Source of the DNA: Halomonas halophila
Lineage (GTDB): Bacteria; Pseudomonadota; Gammaproteobacteria; Pseudomonadales; Halomonadaceae
DNA length: 26,128 nt
Reading direction: 5' to 3'
Assembly: GCA_002433675.1 (NCBI GenBank)
Contig: DJIP01000267.1
Coordinates: 1-26,128 of the forward strand
The notes beneath the pieces were generated by a model. The model did not search any database, had not been told where the DNA came from, and saw only the letters and a list, made by a program, of their open reading frames with translations. The position numbers were made by a program, and so were the translations under genes. This document shows, piece after piece, positions 1-9,741 of the stretch (position 1 is its first letter; each line of letters begins with the position of its first letter).

Positions 1-1095
<1,095 letters not shown>

Positions 1096-1118
1096 TACGA
1101 CAAGCACTGCGCACTGCA

Positions 1119-1155
1119 ACGACGCCACCGGCCCACGCCGGTGGCGTCGTCGTTT
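1119..1155 (+). terminator. Rho-independent terminator after ettA
   Basis: A perfect 14-bp stem (ACGACGCCACCGGC at 1119-1132, complement at 1137-1150) encloses a 4-nt loop and is followed by a short T run at 1153-1155. It sits just after the ettA stop codon. The U tract is short, but the stem is very stable. Confidence 0.8.
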
Positions 1156-1300
1156 GTGCAGTTCCAGTCTTTCCGCTGCCGCCAGCGTTTACCGGCGTAC
1201 TTGCATGACAGCACGCTTGAAGCGATAAGAGCCACATGCGACGCATCTTGTCGTCGACATCGACCTATCCCATCCACCGCTACCTGACAGGGTCCCTGCC

Positions 1301-2653
1301 ATGTCATCGCTGACCTTCCATCCGGTGCGGTTGATTCGCGCCTTTTACACCAGCATCGCCTACCTGCCGACCCTGGCAGCCCTGGTCTACGGTCTACTCG
1401 GCCTGCTGGCGCTGGCCCCACCGATCAGCGACACCTCGCTGCCGGAGGTGATCCAGAAGCTCAGTCTCACCGCCCCGGGCAGCGCCCAGTCACTGCTGGC
1501 GGCCATGCTCGGTGGCATGATCTCGCTGATGGTGTTCAGCTTTTCCATGGTGATGTCGGTGCTGTCCCAGGCCGGCGGCAACTTTTCCCACAAGCTGGTA
1601 TTCGGGCTGGTATCGGAGCGCGCCAATCAGTGGGTGCTCGGCCACTACCTCGGCACCATCCTGTTCATCCTGATTCTATTGATCGTGCCGGAGGTCGACG
1701 ACGGCGAAGCCGCCTGGCGTTCGCTCGCCATCTATCTGGCCTGCGCCATGGTGCTGCACTGCCTGGCGCTGTTCGTCTATTTCATCCACAACGCCTCCCA
1801 GTCGATCCAGATCGATGCCGTGATCTCCGGGCTCCATGACACCACCCTGGCCAGCATGCAGCGTCTGCACGACAAGGAAACCGATGACCATTGGCGCTAC
1901 CTGCCCTCGGCTGCACCGCCGAGCGCCCAGTGTCACGAGATCCATGCGCGCATGGCGGGCTATGTGCAGAACGCCAACCTCGAGCGACTGGCGGAGCTTG
2001 CCGAGCGCATCGGTGGCGTGCTGCATCTGCAGTTTCGTTTCGGCGACTACGTGGTGGAGGGGCTGCCCATCGCTATCCTGGAATGCGAGGACACGCCCAA
2101 CGAGGAGTGGTGCGACGAGGTGCTCTCCACCCTCACCTATCTCGACGGAGAATCCATCGACGAGCACTTCGTCCACGGACTGACCCAGATGATGGAAGTG
2201 GCGATCAAGGCGCTGTCGCCGGGGATCAACGACCCCGGCACCGCCAGGCTGTGCCTGCACCGGATGACCGATCTGCTGTGCCGCTACCTCAAATGGCAGC
2301 CGGCCAACACCATGGTCGACGGTGACGGCAAGCGCCGTGTGACCTGGCCGGTGGAACGCTACGACAGCCTGCTGCACCGCCTGTTCGTGCCGATCCTGTC
2401 CTACGGCGCCGAGGACCAGAGCACCCTGCTGGGTTTGCTCAAGTCGCTCAAGACCCAGTCACTGTTCGCCGGGGAACACCAGCTCCCCAGCATTCAGCGG
2501 ATGGCTCAGCGGGTCGGCCAGGCGCTGGCGGACGGCGCCAGCGACCCGATGGATCAGGCCTTTATCGTGGAACGCCTGGAAAGAGGCGCACACCGCCTCG
2601 ACCTGACCCCCATGCGAGAACGCCTGGCGGCGCGCCTCGAGCAGATCGGTTGA
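1301..2653 (+). CDS. DUF2254 family inner-membrane protein
   Basis: This 450-residue protein has its N-terminal third occupied by hydrophobic segments: about residues 20-42, 60-88 (AAMLGGMISLMVFSFSMVMSV), 108-128 (LGHYLGTILFILILLIVPEV) and 140-165. A long soluble domain follows. Two DUF2254 hallmarks are visible: the QAGGNFSHKLVFGLVSERANQ stretch between membrane segments 2 and 3, and EVAIKALSPGINDPGTA near residue 300. The biochemical function of the family is not known. The start is an ATG with AGGG upstream. The gene is monocistronic here: ettA is terminated before it and the next gene is convergent. The 205-base gap before it holds the ettA terminator and no other clear element. Confidence 0.85.
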   Translation: MSSLTFHPVRLIRAFYTSIAYLPTLAALVYGLLGLLALAPPISDTSLPEVIQKLSLTAPGSAQSLLAAMLGGMISLMVFSFSMVMSVLSQAGGNFSHKLVFGLVSERANQWVLGHYLGTILFILILLIVPEVDDGEAAWRSLAIYLACAMVLHCLALFVYFIHNASQSIQIDAVISGLHDTTLASMQRLHDKETDDHWRYLPSAAPPSAQCHEIHARMAGYVQNANLERLAELAERIGGVLHLQFRFGDYVVEGLPIAILECEDTPNEEWCDEVLSTLTYLDGESIDEHFVHGLTQMMEVAIKALSPGINDPGTARLCLHRMTDLLCRYLKWQPANTMVDGDGKRRVTWPVERYDSLLHRLFVPILSYGAEDQSTLLGLLKSLKTQSLFAGEHQLPSIQRMAQRVGQALADGASDPMDQAFIVERLERGAHRLDLTPMRERLAARLEQIG

Positions 2654-2710
2654 CGCCTGGACCGACGGGGCGCCCGCGGCCAAGCCGGCAAGCCCCGCCA
2701 GGCGGGTCCA

Positions 2711-3631
2711 TCAGTAGATCTTGGCCTCGCCCCTGGGGCGGGTCTTGAAGCGCCGGTGCATCCACAGATACTGCTCGGGATGGCGGCGAATCGCGGCCTC
2801 GATCACCGCGTTGATACGGGCAGCGTCGGCGACCTCGTCACCGCTGGGGAAGTTGTCCAGGGCGGGCAGGTATTCGAGGCTGTAGGTGCGATTGTCGGGA
2901 TTGCGATGAAAGATCAGCGGCATCACCGGCGCGCCGGTCATCTTGGCGATCTTGGCCGTCAGCTTGATCGACGCCGCCTCGACTCCGAAGAAGGGCGCAA
3001 ACACGCTGGCGTCACGACCGAAGTCCTGGTCCGGACTGTACCAGACGTGGTGACCGGCCTTGATCCGTCGCACCACGCCACGCAGGTCATGACGATCGAT
3101 GGCGGTACCGAAGATGCCGTTGCGGGCACGGGTCATGAAACGCTCGAACACCGGATTGTCGTGGGGGCGATAGACCACGTCGGCGGGAAAGAACAGCGAG
3201 TGCAGGGCGCCGCCGAGATCCAGGGTGGAGAAGTGGATGCCGATGATCAGCGCGCCCTTGCCTTCGGCCTGGACCTTGGCCATATGCTCCTGGCCCTTGA
3301 AGGTGACCCGGTGGCGCAGATGTTCGGGATCCCGGCACCAGCCGGTGGCGGTCTCGTAGATGCCGATGCCGTTGGCCAGAAAGCTCTGCTTGACCAGGCG
3401 GGCCTGGGCCGCCGGGTCGAGCTCGGGAAAGCAAAGGCGAATATTGGTCTCGGTGATATGACGGCGACGCCCGGCGAAACGCCAGGCAGCCAGTCCGATC
3501 AATCGGCCCAGCGCCAGCTTGCAGCGCCACGGCAACCAGGCACTGGCGCGCATGGCGGTGATGGCAAGGTAGGTCGGCCAGTAGCGTGGCTGGGTCCAGT
3601 AACGTGGCGCGGTCGTTGTGTCCTTGGACAT
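2711..3631 (-). CDS. Lipid A biosynthesis acyltransferase (LpxL/HtrB family)
   Basis: The 306-residue protein has the normal length for the LpxL/LpxM/LpxP family. These inner-membrane enzymes transfer a secondary acyl chain from acyl-ACP to Kdo2-lipid IVA. Visible features are a hydrophobic N-terminal region (ITAMRASAWLPWRCKLALGR), the catalytic HX4D/E motif as HFSTLD (H133, D138), the RPHDNPVFE block after it, the WYSPDQDFG block near residue 200, and the C-terminal LWMHRRFKTRP signature. Which acyl chain or position is used cannot be read from the sequence. ATG start with GAGGGAT just upstream; that Shine-Dalgarno directly abuts a perfect inverted repeat (3640-3666). It lies downstream of alr on the same strand, 44 bases away, and the two may be co-transcribed. 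Confidence 0.88.
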   Translation of the reverse strand: MSKDTTTAPRYWTQPRYWPTYLAITAMRASAWLPWRCKLALGRLIGLAAWRFAGRRRHITETNIRLCFPELDPAAQARLVKQSFLANGIGIYETATGWCRDPEHLRHRVTFKGQEHMAKVQAEGKGALIIGIHFSTLDLGGALHSLFFPADVVYRPHDNPVFERFMTRARNGIFGTAIDRHDLRGVVRRIKAGHHVWYSPDQDFGRDASVFAPFFGVEAASIKLTAKIAKMTGAPVMPLIFHRNPDNRTYSLEYLPALDNFPSGDEVADAARINAVIEAAIRRHPEQYLWMHRRFKTRPRGEAKIY

Positions 3632-3639
3632 GCGATCCC

Positions 3640-3666
3640 TCGTCGGTCGATCAGGACGACCGACGA
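3640..3666 (-). other. Perfect inverted repeat between alr and the lpxL-like gene
   Basis: TCGTCGGTC (3640-3648) and GACCGACGA (3658-3666) form a 9-bp hairpin with a 9-nt loop. There is no T run on either side, so it is a poor intrinsic terminator. On the minus strand its 3' arm ends right at the Shine-Dalgarno (GAGGGAT) of the acyltransferase gene, where it could affect ribosome access or mRNA stability. Confidence 0.5.
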
Positions 3667-3675
3667 GCCAGGCCG

Positions 3676-4785
3676 TCAGTCGCTAACGGCGCCATTGTAC
3701 CGCCTGGGCACCCGTGGCAGCACCCCGGTCAACAGGGTATAGCTGATGGTGTCGCAGAATCGGGCCACTTCATCCACCGACAGAACGCCACCGTGACGGC
3801 TGCGGCCCCACAGCACCACCTCGCTGCCGATGCCTGCCTCGGGTAGTTCGCTCAGGTCCACCGTCATCATGTCCATCGACACCTTGCCGGCCACATGGGT
3901 GCGCTTGCCGTCGACCAGCACCGGAGTGCCGTCCACCGCGTGGCGGTCATAGCCGTCGCCGTAGCCACAGGCCACCACCCCGATACGCGAGGGCCGAGAG
4001 GTGACGAAGCGCCCCCCGTAGCCCACCGGCTCCCCCGCGGAAAGCTCGCGCACGGCGATGATCTCGCTGCGCAGGCTCATCACCGGTGCAAGCTGCTGGC
4101 TTGCGCTGTTGGCGACCTCCAGTGGGTCGGCCCCGTAGAGCATCACTCCCGGACGGTTGATGGCACCGTGGGCCGAGGGCTGGGCAAGAATACTTGGCGA
4201 GTTGGCCAGGCAGGTGGGCGCGTCGAGACGCTCGGCCAGCGCCACAATGCACTCGCGCTGACGTTGAAAGTAGCCAGCATCGGTACTGTCGGCGGTGGCG
4301 AAGTGGCTCATCAGGTGAAGATCACAGACACACTCGGGGGCCGCCTCGAGTGCCCGCCAGGCCGCTTCGGCCCGCTCGGGCGGGAAGCCCAGCCGATGCA
4401 TGCCGGAGTCCACCTTCAGCCACACCGGGATGGGCCGGGCCGGACGCCGTGCCAGGGCGGCCTCGAGCTGCCAGTCGCTGTGAATCGCCATGCCCAGGCC
4501 AAGCGCCTCCACCTGGGCCAGCTCATCGGCGCTGAAGATCCCCTCGAGCAGCACGATGGGCTCCTCGATGCCGGCCTCGCGCAGGGCGACCGCCTCCTCG
4601 ATCGCTGCCACCGCAAACATCGGCGCCTCGCCGGACAAGGCCCTCGCGCAGGCGACGGCGCCATGGCCGTAGGCGTCCGCCTTGAGCACCGCGACGCTGA
4701 GGCTGCCAGGGGCCAGGCCCGCGGCAAGCCGGTAATTGTGGCGCAGGGCATCCAGGTCGATATCGGCGATCAGGGGGCGAGACAT
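3676..4785 (-). CDS. alr: Alanine racemase
   Basis: PLP-dependent interconversion of L- and D-alanine, supplying D-Ala for peptidoglycan. The protein has 369 residues, close to the usual 355-370. The PLP-binding lysine is K35 in the AVLKADAYGHG signature. Further family landmarks are KVDSGMHRLGF, the RPGVMLYG block, the catalytic-tyrosine region GVVACGYGDGYDR and the C-terminal KVSMDMMTVDLS block. The ATG is preceded by CGGAG at a short distance. A sigma-70-like promoter is visible at 4829-4857, and the upstream rpoS transcript is terminated, so alr probably starts its own transcript. The sequence cannot tell whether this is the biosynthetic (Alr) or catabolic (DadX) paralogue; no dadA lies beside it. 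Confidence 0.93.
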   Translation of the reverse strand: MSRPLIADIDLDALRHNYRLAAGLAPGSLSVAVLKADAYGHGAVACARALSGEAPMFAVAAIEEAVALREAGIEEPIVLLEGIFSADELAQVEALGLGMAIHSDWQLEAALARRPARPIPVWLKVDSGMHRLGFPPERAEAAWRALEAAPECVCDLHLMSHFATADSTDAGYFQRQRECIVALAERLDAPTCLANSPSILAQPSAHGAINRPGVMLYGADPLEVANSASQQLAPVMSLRSEIIAVRELSAGEPVGYGGRFVTSRPSRIGVVACGYGDGYDRHAVDGTPVLVDGKRTHVAGKVSMDMMTVDLSELPEAGIGSEVVLWGRSRHGGVLSVDEVARFCDTISYTLLTGVLPRVPRRYNGAVSD

Positions 4786-4828
4786 GGGGACTCCGAGGTC
4801 AGTGTGCAGAGGCTAGTGTTGTCACCAT

Positions 4829-4857
4829 ATTATGCTCAATAGAAAAGGGTATTTCAT
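4829..4857 (-). promoter_or_regulatory. Putative sigma-70 promoter of alr
   Basis: Read on the minus strand: ATGAAA (-35, 4 of 6), a 17-base spacer, then CATAAT (-10, 5 of 6), ending 43 bases before the alr start codon. The surrounding segment is clearly more AT-rich than the flanking genes. Confidence 0.5.
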
Positions 4858-4932
4858 GGCATATAAGTCCATAAAACTCTTCCGAGACAGCTAGTTAAAC
4901 CAATACTTAGATAGCAACCAGACAAAACCACT

Positions 4933-4962
4933 AAAAAAAGCGCCAGGCTTGGCCCGGCGCTT
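4933..4962 (-). terminator. Rho-independent terminator of the ftsB-rpoS operon
   Basis: On the minus strand, a stem AGCGCCGGG / CCTGGCGCT (9 bp with one G-U pair) around a 5-nt loop is followed by seven Ts. It lies 132 bases past the rpoS stop codon and is a textbook intrinsic terminator. Confidence 0.9.
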
Positions 4963-5094
4963 ATGGATACGTCTCACGGGGTCAGTCTTGAAGGTCGAGC
5001 ACATGCCTCTATCCAAGCGCTCCAGCATGCACTGACATCATCTACTAGCGGGTACCTCCACCGACAGTACCCTGGTCACGCCAGGCTGACGGGA
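4963..5094 (-). other. rpoS 3' untranslated region with GGA-loop hairpins
   Basis: This 132-base stretch lies between the rpoS stop and its terminator and has no convincing gene. Read on the minus strand it contains three GGA motifs. One sits in the 11-nt loop of a perfect 6-bp hairpin (GGGTAC/GTACCC, 5050-5072). A second lies in the loop of a weaker 5-bp stem (AGTGC/GCGCT). GGA in a hairpin loop is the recognition pattern of CsrA/RsmA proteins. Whether this is a 3'-derived small RNA or only an mRNA tail is unknown. The remaining part of the alr-rpoS gap holds the terminator (4933-4962) and the alr promoter region. Confidence 0.3.
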
Positions 5095-6096
5095 CTACTC
5101 GAAGATGGCGTCCAGCGACAGGCCCTGCTTGTCGAGCATCCGGCGCAGCTTCTTGAGCGCCTCGACCTGAATCTGGCGCACCCGCTCGCGGGTCAGGCCG
5201 ATCTCCTCGCCGACCTGCTCCAGGGTGGCGGCCTCGTGGCCACGAAGGCCAAAGCGTCGCACCACCACCTCGCACTGTTTCTCGGTAAGCTCCGCCAGCC
5301 AGTGATTGACGTGGGCCTTGACGTCACCGTCGACCAACGTCGACTCGGGCCCCTGCTCGTTGTCGTCGGTGAGGGTCTCGATCAACGGCTTGTCGCTCTC
5401 GCCGCCCATGGGGTAGTCGACCGAGGACACCCGCTCGTTGAGCCCCATCATCTTCTTGACGGTCTCGACGGGCTTGTCCAGATGTTCGGCGATCTCTTCG
5501 GCGGTGGCCTCGTGATCGAGCTTCTGGGTCAGCTCGCGGGCGGCGCGCAGGTAGATGTTGAGTTCCTTGACCACGTGGATCGGCAGGCGAATCGTGCGGG
5601 TCTGATTCATCAGCGCCCGTTCGATGGTCTGGCGAATCCACCAGGTGGCGTAGGTCGAGAAGCGAAAGCCGCGCTCCGGATCGAACTTCTCCACCGCACG
5701 AATCAGGCCGAGGTTGCCCTCTTCGATCAGGTCCAGCAGGGTCAGGCCACGATTGAGGTAGCGGCGCGCGATCTTCACCACCAGGCGCAGGTTGGACTCG
5801 ATCATCCGTGCCCGCCCCTGGGGGTCGCCCTTGCGCGCCAGACGGCCGAAATAGACCTCTTCCTCCGGCGTCAGCAATGGCGAGAAGCCGATCTCGTTCA
5901 AGTAGATCTGGGTGGCGTCGAGGCTCTGGCGCGCATAGCGATCCTCGCGACCCAGCGCCTTCTCGAACGCCTGAGTCTCGTCGTCGGCTTCCTCGACCTC
6001 TTCGGCCTCGTCCGTCACGTCCTCGACGGCGTCCTCGTCAGCCTCGTCTACCGTTTCGAGATTCACATCCTGAAGATCCCGTTCAAGCATGCTCAT
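5095..6096 (-). CDS. rpoS: RNA polymerase sigma factor RpoS (sigma-S/sigma-38)
   Basis: Master sigma factor of the stationary-phase and general stress response. The preferred start gives 333 residues (E. coli RpoS has 330). The first 50 residues are strongly acidic, as in other RpoS proteins. Region 1.2 starts at [16 protein letters not shown] (60-75). Region 2 has [35 protein letters not shown] and [20 protein letters not shown] (98-161). Region 3 follows from about residue 163 ([17 protein letters not shown], with K177 equivalent to the RssB-sensitive lysine of E. coli). Region 4 with its helix-turn-helix is near 290-320 ([19 protein letters not shown]). The chosen ATG (6096) begins MSMLERDLQ; an in-frame start 20 codons further upstream is possible but adds residues unlike the family. 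It is the last gene of its operon and follows nlpD, as in other gammaproteobacteria. Confidence 0.97.
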   Translation of the reverse strand: MSMLERDLQDVNLETVDEADEDAVEDVTDEAEEVEEADDETQAFEKALGREDRYARQSLDATQIYLNEIGFSPLLTPEEEVYFGRLARKGDPQGRARMIESNLRLVVKIARRYLNRGLTLLDLIEEGNLGLIRAVEKFDPERGFRFSTYATWWIRQTIERALMNQTRTIRLPIHVVKELNIYLRAARELTQKLDHEATAEEIAEHLDKPVETVKKMMGLNERVSSVDYPMGGESDKPLIETLTDDNEQGPESTLVDGDVKAHVNHWLAELTEKQCEVVVRRFGLRGHEAATLEQVGEEIGLTRERVRQIQVEALKKLRRMLDKQGLSLDAIFE

Positions 6097-6200
6097 CGTA
6101 TAGCTACCCCGTGGTTGCGACCCGGCGTTGTCGTCACCCACTACGATCAACGCCAAAGATTATTATTGTGTGACGCTCATCCTGGAGAAACTGCCGTTTC

Positions 6201-7361
6201 TCAACGGGAAGGAAGATATTTCGTCGGATCCTGCGGCTGACCGTCCTTGCGCACCTCGAAATGCAGGCGTACGTCCTCGGCGTCGGAATCCCCCATGGTG
6301 GCGATGACCTGGCCTGCCTCTACGACATCGTTCTCGCTGACCTTGAGACTGTCGTTGTGGGCGTAGGCGCTCAGGTATTCATCGTTATGCTTGAGCAGGA
6401 TGAGCTTGCCGTAGCCCCGCACACCGCTGCCCGCGTAGACCACCTTGCCCGGCCCCGCCGCTCTGACAGGTTGCCCCTTTTGACCGCCGATATCAATGCC
6501 GGCGGTGATGCTCGAACTCTCGCCGAACTGGCTGACAATCTGGCCGTCGGCCGGCCACTGCCAGGGGACCTCATCGACCGGCGTATAGGTCCGGGACCCG
6601 CCGCTTGAAGCGCTTTCGCTGCCACTGGAAGACGTCGCCTGGCTGCTGCTGCCGCTGTCCTGTGAAGCGTTGGCGGCCACGGTTTCTGACTGTGCAGAAT
6701 CGCTAGCTTCGGCCTGCTGCTGTTGCTGTGCCTTGGCCTCTTCCTCGGCGGCCGCCACCACCGATTCCTCGGCTTCGCGCTGGGCGCGTTCGGCCTCATC
6801 CTGACTGCTCAGGCTGCCATCGGCGCCGGGGGTGTCGTAGTCGTACACCGGTCCCGGAGCGGTCGCGCTGACACCGGCCACGGCGGCCGCGCCCTGGGCC
6901 GCGGTACCGCTGATCTGCTCGGTACTCGCGCTCACGGTCTCGGTGCTGCCGTCCGGCAACAGCCACTCGAGATCCTCGGAGGAGGGCTGAGCGTTCTGAC
7001 TTTCCTGGCCGAGGGGCGTTGCCACCGCCCCGCCCTGGCCTGCCTGCGCGCCCGCCACCTGCTGACCGCCGGCGCCCGACGACGGGGCCTGACTGTTGGC
7101 CGACAGGCTCAGCATCTGGCCGACGTCGATGCGGTAGGGAGGCTGGATATTGTTGATCCGGGCCAGTTCGCGAAAGTCCATATCGTGGCGCCAGGCGATG
7201 CCGTACAGCGTATCGCCAGACTCGACGGTGTACTGCGCAGGCACCTGGGCGGCACGGGCCGACGACAGGTCCTGAACCTGGACCGGCTGGCTCGGGCCCT
7301 GCTGATTGACACAGCCGGCCAGGACCAGCGCCAGGCTGGAGATGACGAGAGTCTTATGCAT
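6201..7361 (-). CDS. nlpD: Murein hydrolase activator lipoprotein NlpD
   Basis: Outer-membrane lipoprotein that activates the amidase AmiC during septal cell-wall splitting. The 386 residues start with a lipoprotein signal (LVLAGC, lipidated C17). A LysM domain follows at about 44-86 (YTVESGDTLYGIAWRHD...). Next comes a long low-complexity linker rich in Gln, Glu, Ala and Ser (a QQQQQ run and repeated SSGS). A C-terminal LytM/M23-like domain spans about 268-386. That domain is degenerate: the usual zinc-ligand histidine before GIDIG is a Thr (SITAGIDIG), and the usual HLH is RLH (VRLHFEVR). This is typical of activators without hydrolase activity. The start is fixed by AAGGAG ten bases upstream, and it overlaps the end of the popT-like gene by 8 bases. 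In related bacteria the main rpoS promoter lies within nlpD; I could not assign one here. Confidence 0.95.
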   Translation of the reverse strand: MHKTLVISSLALVLAGCVNQQGPSQPVQVQDLSSARAAQVPAQYTVESGDTLYGIAWRHDMDFRELARINNIQPPYRIDVGQMLSLSANSQAPSSGAGGQQVAGAQAGQGGAVATPLGQESQNAQPSSEDLEWLLPDGSTETVSASTEQISGTAAQGAAAVAGVSATAPGPVYDYDTPGADGSLSSQDEAERAQREAEESVVAAAEEEAKAQQQQQAEASDSAQSETVAANASQDSGSSSQATSSSGSESASSGGSRTYTPVDEVPWQWPADGQIVSQFGESSSITAGIDIGGQKGQPVRAAGPGKVVYAGSGVRGYGKLILLKHNDEYLSAYAHNDSLKVSENDVVEAGQVIATMGDSDAEDVRLHFEVRKDGQPQDPTKYLPSR

Positions 7362-8346
7362 CGTGTGGTGTCTCCTTGTCGGCTGACCGCGTCGAGCGGC
7401 TAGCGTTGGCGTCTTCGCGGGCGGCGGACGAAGCGCCAACCCTGGCAACGATGAGGACCACCAGCATGCCGAGGATGGCGAGCAGCGTCACCCCCACCAG
7501 CTGCGCGGCCTCTCCGGTCACCGCAGAATAATCCCAGGGGGCCAGATAACGATAGTCCAGCGGGATGACTTGATTGTCACTGCCTAGCTGATAGCGCGTC
7601 AGCTCCCGCCAGGGCCAGAGGATCGGCAGCGAGCCCACGATGAAGCCGACCAGCAGCTGCAGGGTGGCGGTGTGATGACGTCGCAGCAGCCACGACAGCA
7701 GACGGGAAAAGGTGAAAAGGCCAACCAGGCACCCCAGGGCAAACAGCCCCAGCAGCGGTACATCAAAACCGCGGATCCCCTGCATCACCACGTCGTAGAG
7801 GCCCATGCTCAACAAAAGAAAGCTACCCGAGACGCCGGGCAACAGCATCGCGCTGATGGCGATGGCGCCACCGACGACCAGTACCAGCGAGGGGCTGCCG
7901 AGGGCGTTGACCAGCGGCATCAGCGACGGCAGCGCCTGGGCCAGCACCAGTCCCAGCGCCAGCGGCAGCATGTGCCACCAGCGCCAGTCGGCCGGGTGCT
8001 TGCCGACCACCAGCGCCGACGCCGCCACCAGGCCAAAGAAGAAGCCGTTGAGCAGCAGCGGATGGCTATCCAGCAGCCACACCACCAGGTGAGCCACGGT
8101 GATCAGGCTGGTCAGGATGCCGGCCATCAGCGGAAGCAGGAAGCGCAGGTTCAGGTGAGCGACGAGCCCCCTGACGCCGCCCTGTTTCAGCGCCCCGAAG
8201 GCACTGGGACCGAAGCGCTTGATGGTGTGGATCAGCTCCTCGTAGATGCCGGTGACGAAGGCAATGGTGCCCCCGGAGACTCCCGGGACGGCATCCGCCG
8301 CCCCCATGCCCGCACCCCGGAGGTAGAGGCCTAGCGAATGTTTCAA
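7354..8346 (-). CDS. popT: DUF368 family membrane protein, probable undecaprenyl-phosphate translocase PopT
   Basis: 330 residues and strongly hydrophobic, with about eight or more membrane segments. The DUF368 signature is at the N terminus: LYLRGAGMGAADAVPGVSGGT followed by IAFVTGIYEELI. A second, similar glycine/proline block lies mid-protein (AISAMLLPGVSGSFLLLSMGLY). DUF368 proteins were recently shown to recycle the undecaprenyl-phosphate carrier across the inner membrane; the function here is inferred from that family. The start codon is TTG (8344-8346). It is supported by GAAGGAG seven bases upstream and by a 4-base overlap (TTGA) with the pcm stop codon. Its place between pcm and nlpD links carrier-lipid recycling to cell-wall and stress genes. 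Confidence 0.85.
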   Translation of the reverse strand: MKHSLGLYLRGAGMGAADAVPGVSGGTIAFVTGIYEELIHTIKRFGPSAFGALKQGGVRGLVAHLNLRFLLPLMAGILTSLITVAHLVVWLLDSHPLLLNGFFFGLVAASALVVGKHPADWRWWHMLPLALGLVLAQALPSLMPLVNALGSPSLVLVVGGAIAISAMLLPGVSGSFLLLSMGLYDVVMQGIRGFDVPLLGLFALGCLVGLFTFSRLLSWLLRRHHTATLQLLVGFIVGSLPILWPWRELTRYQLGSDNQVIPLDYRYLAPWDYSAVTGEAAQLVGVTLLAILGMLVVLIVARVGASSAAREDANASRSTRSADKETPHDA

Positions 8347-8978
8347 CGAATTACTCCTTCAAGTAACGGCACGAAGCGTACCGGCTCCAGCCGTTCGAAT
8401 TCAAAGCGCTCTCCCTCGCGCCTTACACGGGTCAGCCACTGGCGTCCATCGTGCCCTTCCAGCGGCGCGATCAGCACGCCGCCGTCCACCAGCTGGGACA
8501 GCAGAGGTTCGGGCAGTTCGCTGGCACAGGCGGTCAGCAGGATGGCGTCGAAGGGGGCGGCCTCGGGCCACCCGTGCCCGCCGTCGGCCAGCCTCAAGCG
8601 CGCGTTGTAGGTCTTCAACAGGCGCAGGCGTGAGGCGGCGATACGATGCAGAGCATTGATCCTCTCCACCGACCAGAGTTCCGTCACCAGACGTGCCAGG
8701 ATCAGCGTCTGGTAGCCTGACCCGGTCCCCACCTCCAGCACTCGCTCGGGCGCCTGCTCGAGGATCAGCTCGCTCATGCGTCCGACGATCCAGGGCTGCG
8801 ACAGGGTCTGGCCGTGGCCGATCGGCAGCGCGGTATCTTCGTAGGCACGATGCGCCAGGGCCTCGTCAAGGAACAGATGGCGAGGTTCCCGCGCCATCAC
8901 CTCGAGCACGCGAGACGAGCGAATGCCCTGCTCGCGCATGCGGCTGACCATGCGGTCCCGGGTTCGCTGGGACGTCAT
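8343..8978 (-). CDS. pcm: Protein-L-isoaspartate O-methyltransferase
   Basis: SAM-dependent repair enzyme that methylates isoaspartyl residues formed in ageing proteins. The chosen start gives 211 residues (E. coli Pcm has 208). Visible features are ALPIGHGQTLSQPWIVGRM before the SAM-binding motif I VLEVGTGSGYQT, then WSVERI (motif II region), PFDAILLTACASELP and the C-terminal VRFVPLLEG. The ATG at 8978 is favoured because AGAGG lies seven bases upstream and because the protein then begins like its relatives; an earlier ATG at 9008 would overlap surE. It follows surE by 16 bases, the usual surE-pcm pairing. Confidence 0.95.
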   Translation of the reverse strand: MTSQRTRDRMVSRMREQGIRSSRVLEVMAREPRHLFLDEALAHRAYEDTALPIGHGQTLSQPWIVGRMSELILEQAPERVLEVGTGSGYQTLILARLVTELWSVERINALHRIAASRLRLLKTYNARLRLADGGHGWPEAAPFDAILLTACASELPEPLLSQLVDGGVLIAPLEGHDGRQWLTRVRREGERFEFERLEPVRFVPLLEGVIR

Positions 8979-8994
8979 GCCGACGCCTCTGAGA

Positions 8995-9741
8995 TCAGGT
9001 GAGCGCATCAAGCCAGTCCTGCACATCATCGCGTGCGGCGTGTCGGGTCAGATCGGTCTGCAGCGGGGTGATGGAGACGTAACCCTCCGCCACCGCGGCG
9101 AAGTCCGTGTCCGGCGCATCGTCGGCATTTTCCCCCACCGGGGCGATCCAGTAGCGCAACCGTCCACGGGGATCGCGCGTCTCGATGGGGCGTTCGGCGG
9201 GGCCACGATAGCCCATGCGAGTGACGCGAAAGCCGCGCAGCTCCTCCCACGGCACATCCGGCACATTGACATTGAGCAGGCTGCGCGGCGGCAGCGAAAG
9301 CTGCTCCAGTGCCCCTACCAGGCTCGCCGCCACCCGGCCAGCGGTCTCGAAGTAGCGGTGCCCGACCAGTGACACGGCGATGGCCGTCATGCCCAGATTG
9401 CGCCCTTCCATGGCCGCCGCCACGGTGCCCGAGTAGAGCACGTCGTCGCCCAGGTTGCCGCCATGGTTGATACCCGAGATCACCAGATCCGGCGTCTCGT
9501 CCCAGACGCCGTTGACGCCAAGATAGACACAGTCGGCGGGGGTACCGTCGACGCTGTAGAAGCCGCTGTCCATGGGGCTGAGCGACAGCGGACGCGACAG
9601 GGTAAGGGAGTTGCTGGCACCGCTGCGATCACGATCGGGGGCGACCACCCTGAGCTTGGCATAGGGGCTGAGGGCGTCATGCAAGGCCTTCAAGCCAGGC
9701 GCGTTGACGCCGTCGTCGTTGGATAGCAGCAGTCTCCTCAT
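8995..9741 (-). CDS. surE: 5'/3'-nucleotidase SurE
   Basis: Stationary-phase survival protein, a metal-dependent phosphatase acting on nucleoside 5'- and 3'-monophosphates. The length of 248 residues matches the family (about 250). The metal-binding start [15 protein letters not shown] includes D9 and D10. Other family blocks are [56 protein letters not shown] and [14 protein letters not shown] seven bases before the ATG supports the start. The start overlaps the truD stop codon in ATGA. Confidence 0.96.
   Translation of the reverse strand: MRRLLLSNDDGVNAPGLKALHDALSPYAKLRVVAPDRDRSGASNSLTLSRPLSLSPMDSGFYSVDGTPADCVYLGVNGVWDETPDLVISGINHGGNLGDDVLYSGTVAAAMEGRNLGMTAIAVSLVGHRYFETAGRVAASLVGALEQLSLPPRSLLNVNVPDVPWEELRGFRVTRMGYRGPAERPIETRDPRGRLRYWIAPVGENADDAPDTDFAAVAEGYVSITPLQTDLTRHAARDDVQDWLDALT

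Noticed and set aside
2756..3742. Plus-strand open frame of 328 codons opposite the lipid A acyltransferase
   Set aside because: Antisense shadow; the acyltransferase motifs on the minus strand are clear.
4963..6240. Long plus-strand open frame (425 codons) opposite rpoS
   Set aside because: It is the mirror of the rpoS coding sequence in GC-rich DNA; rpoS on the other strand is unmistakable.
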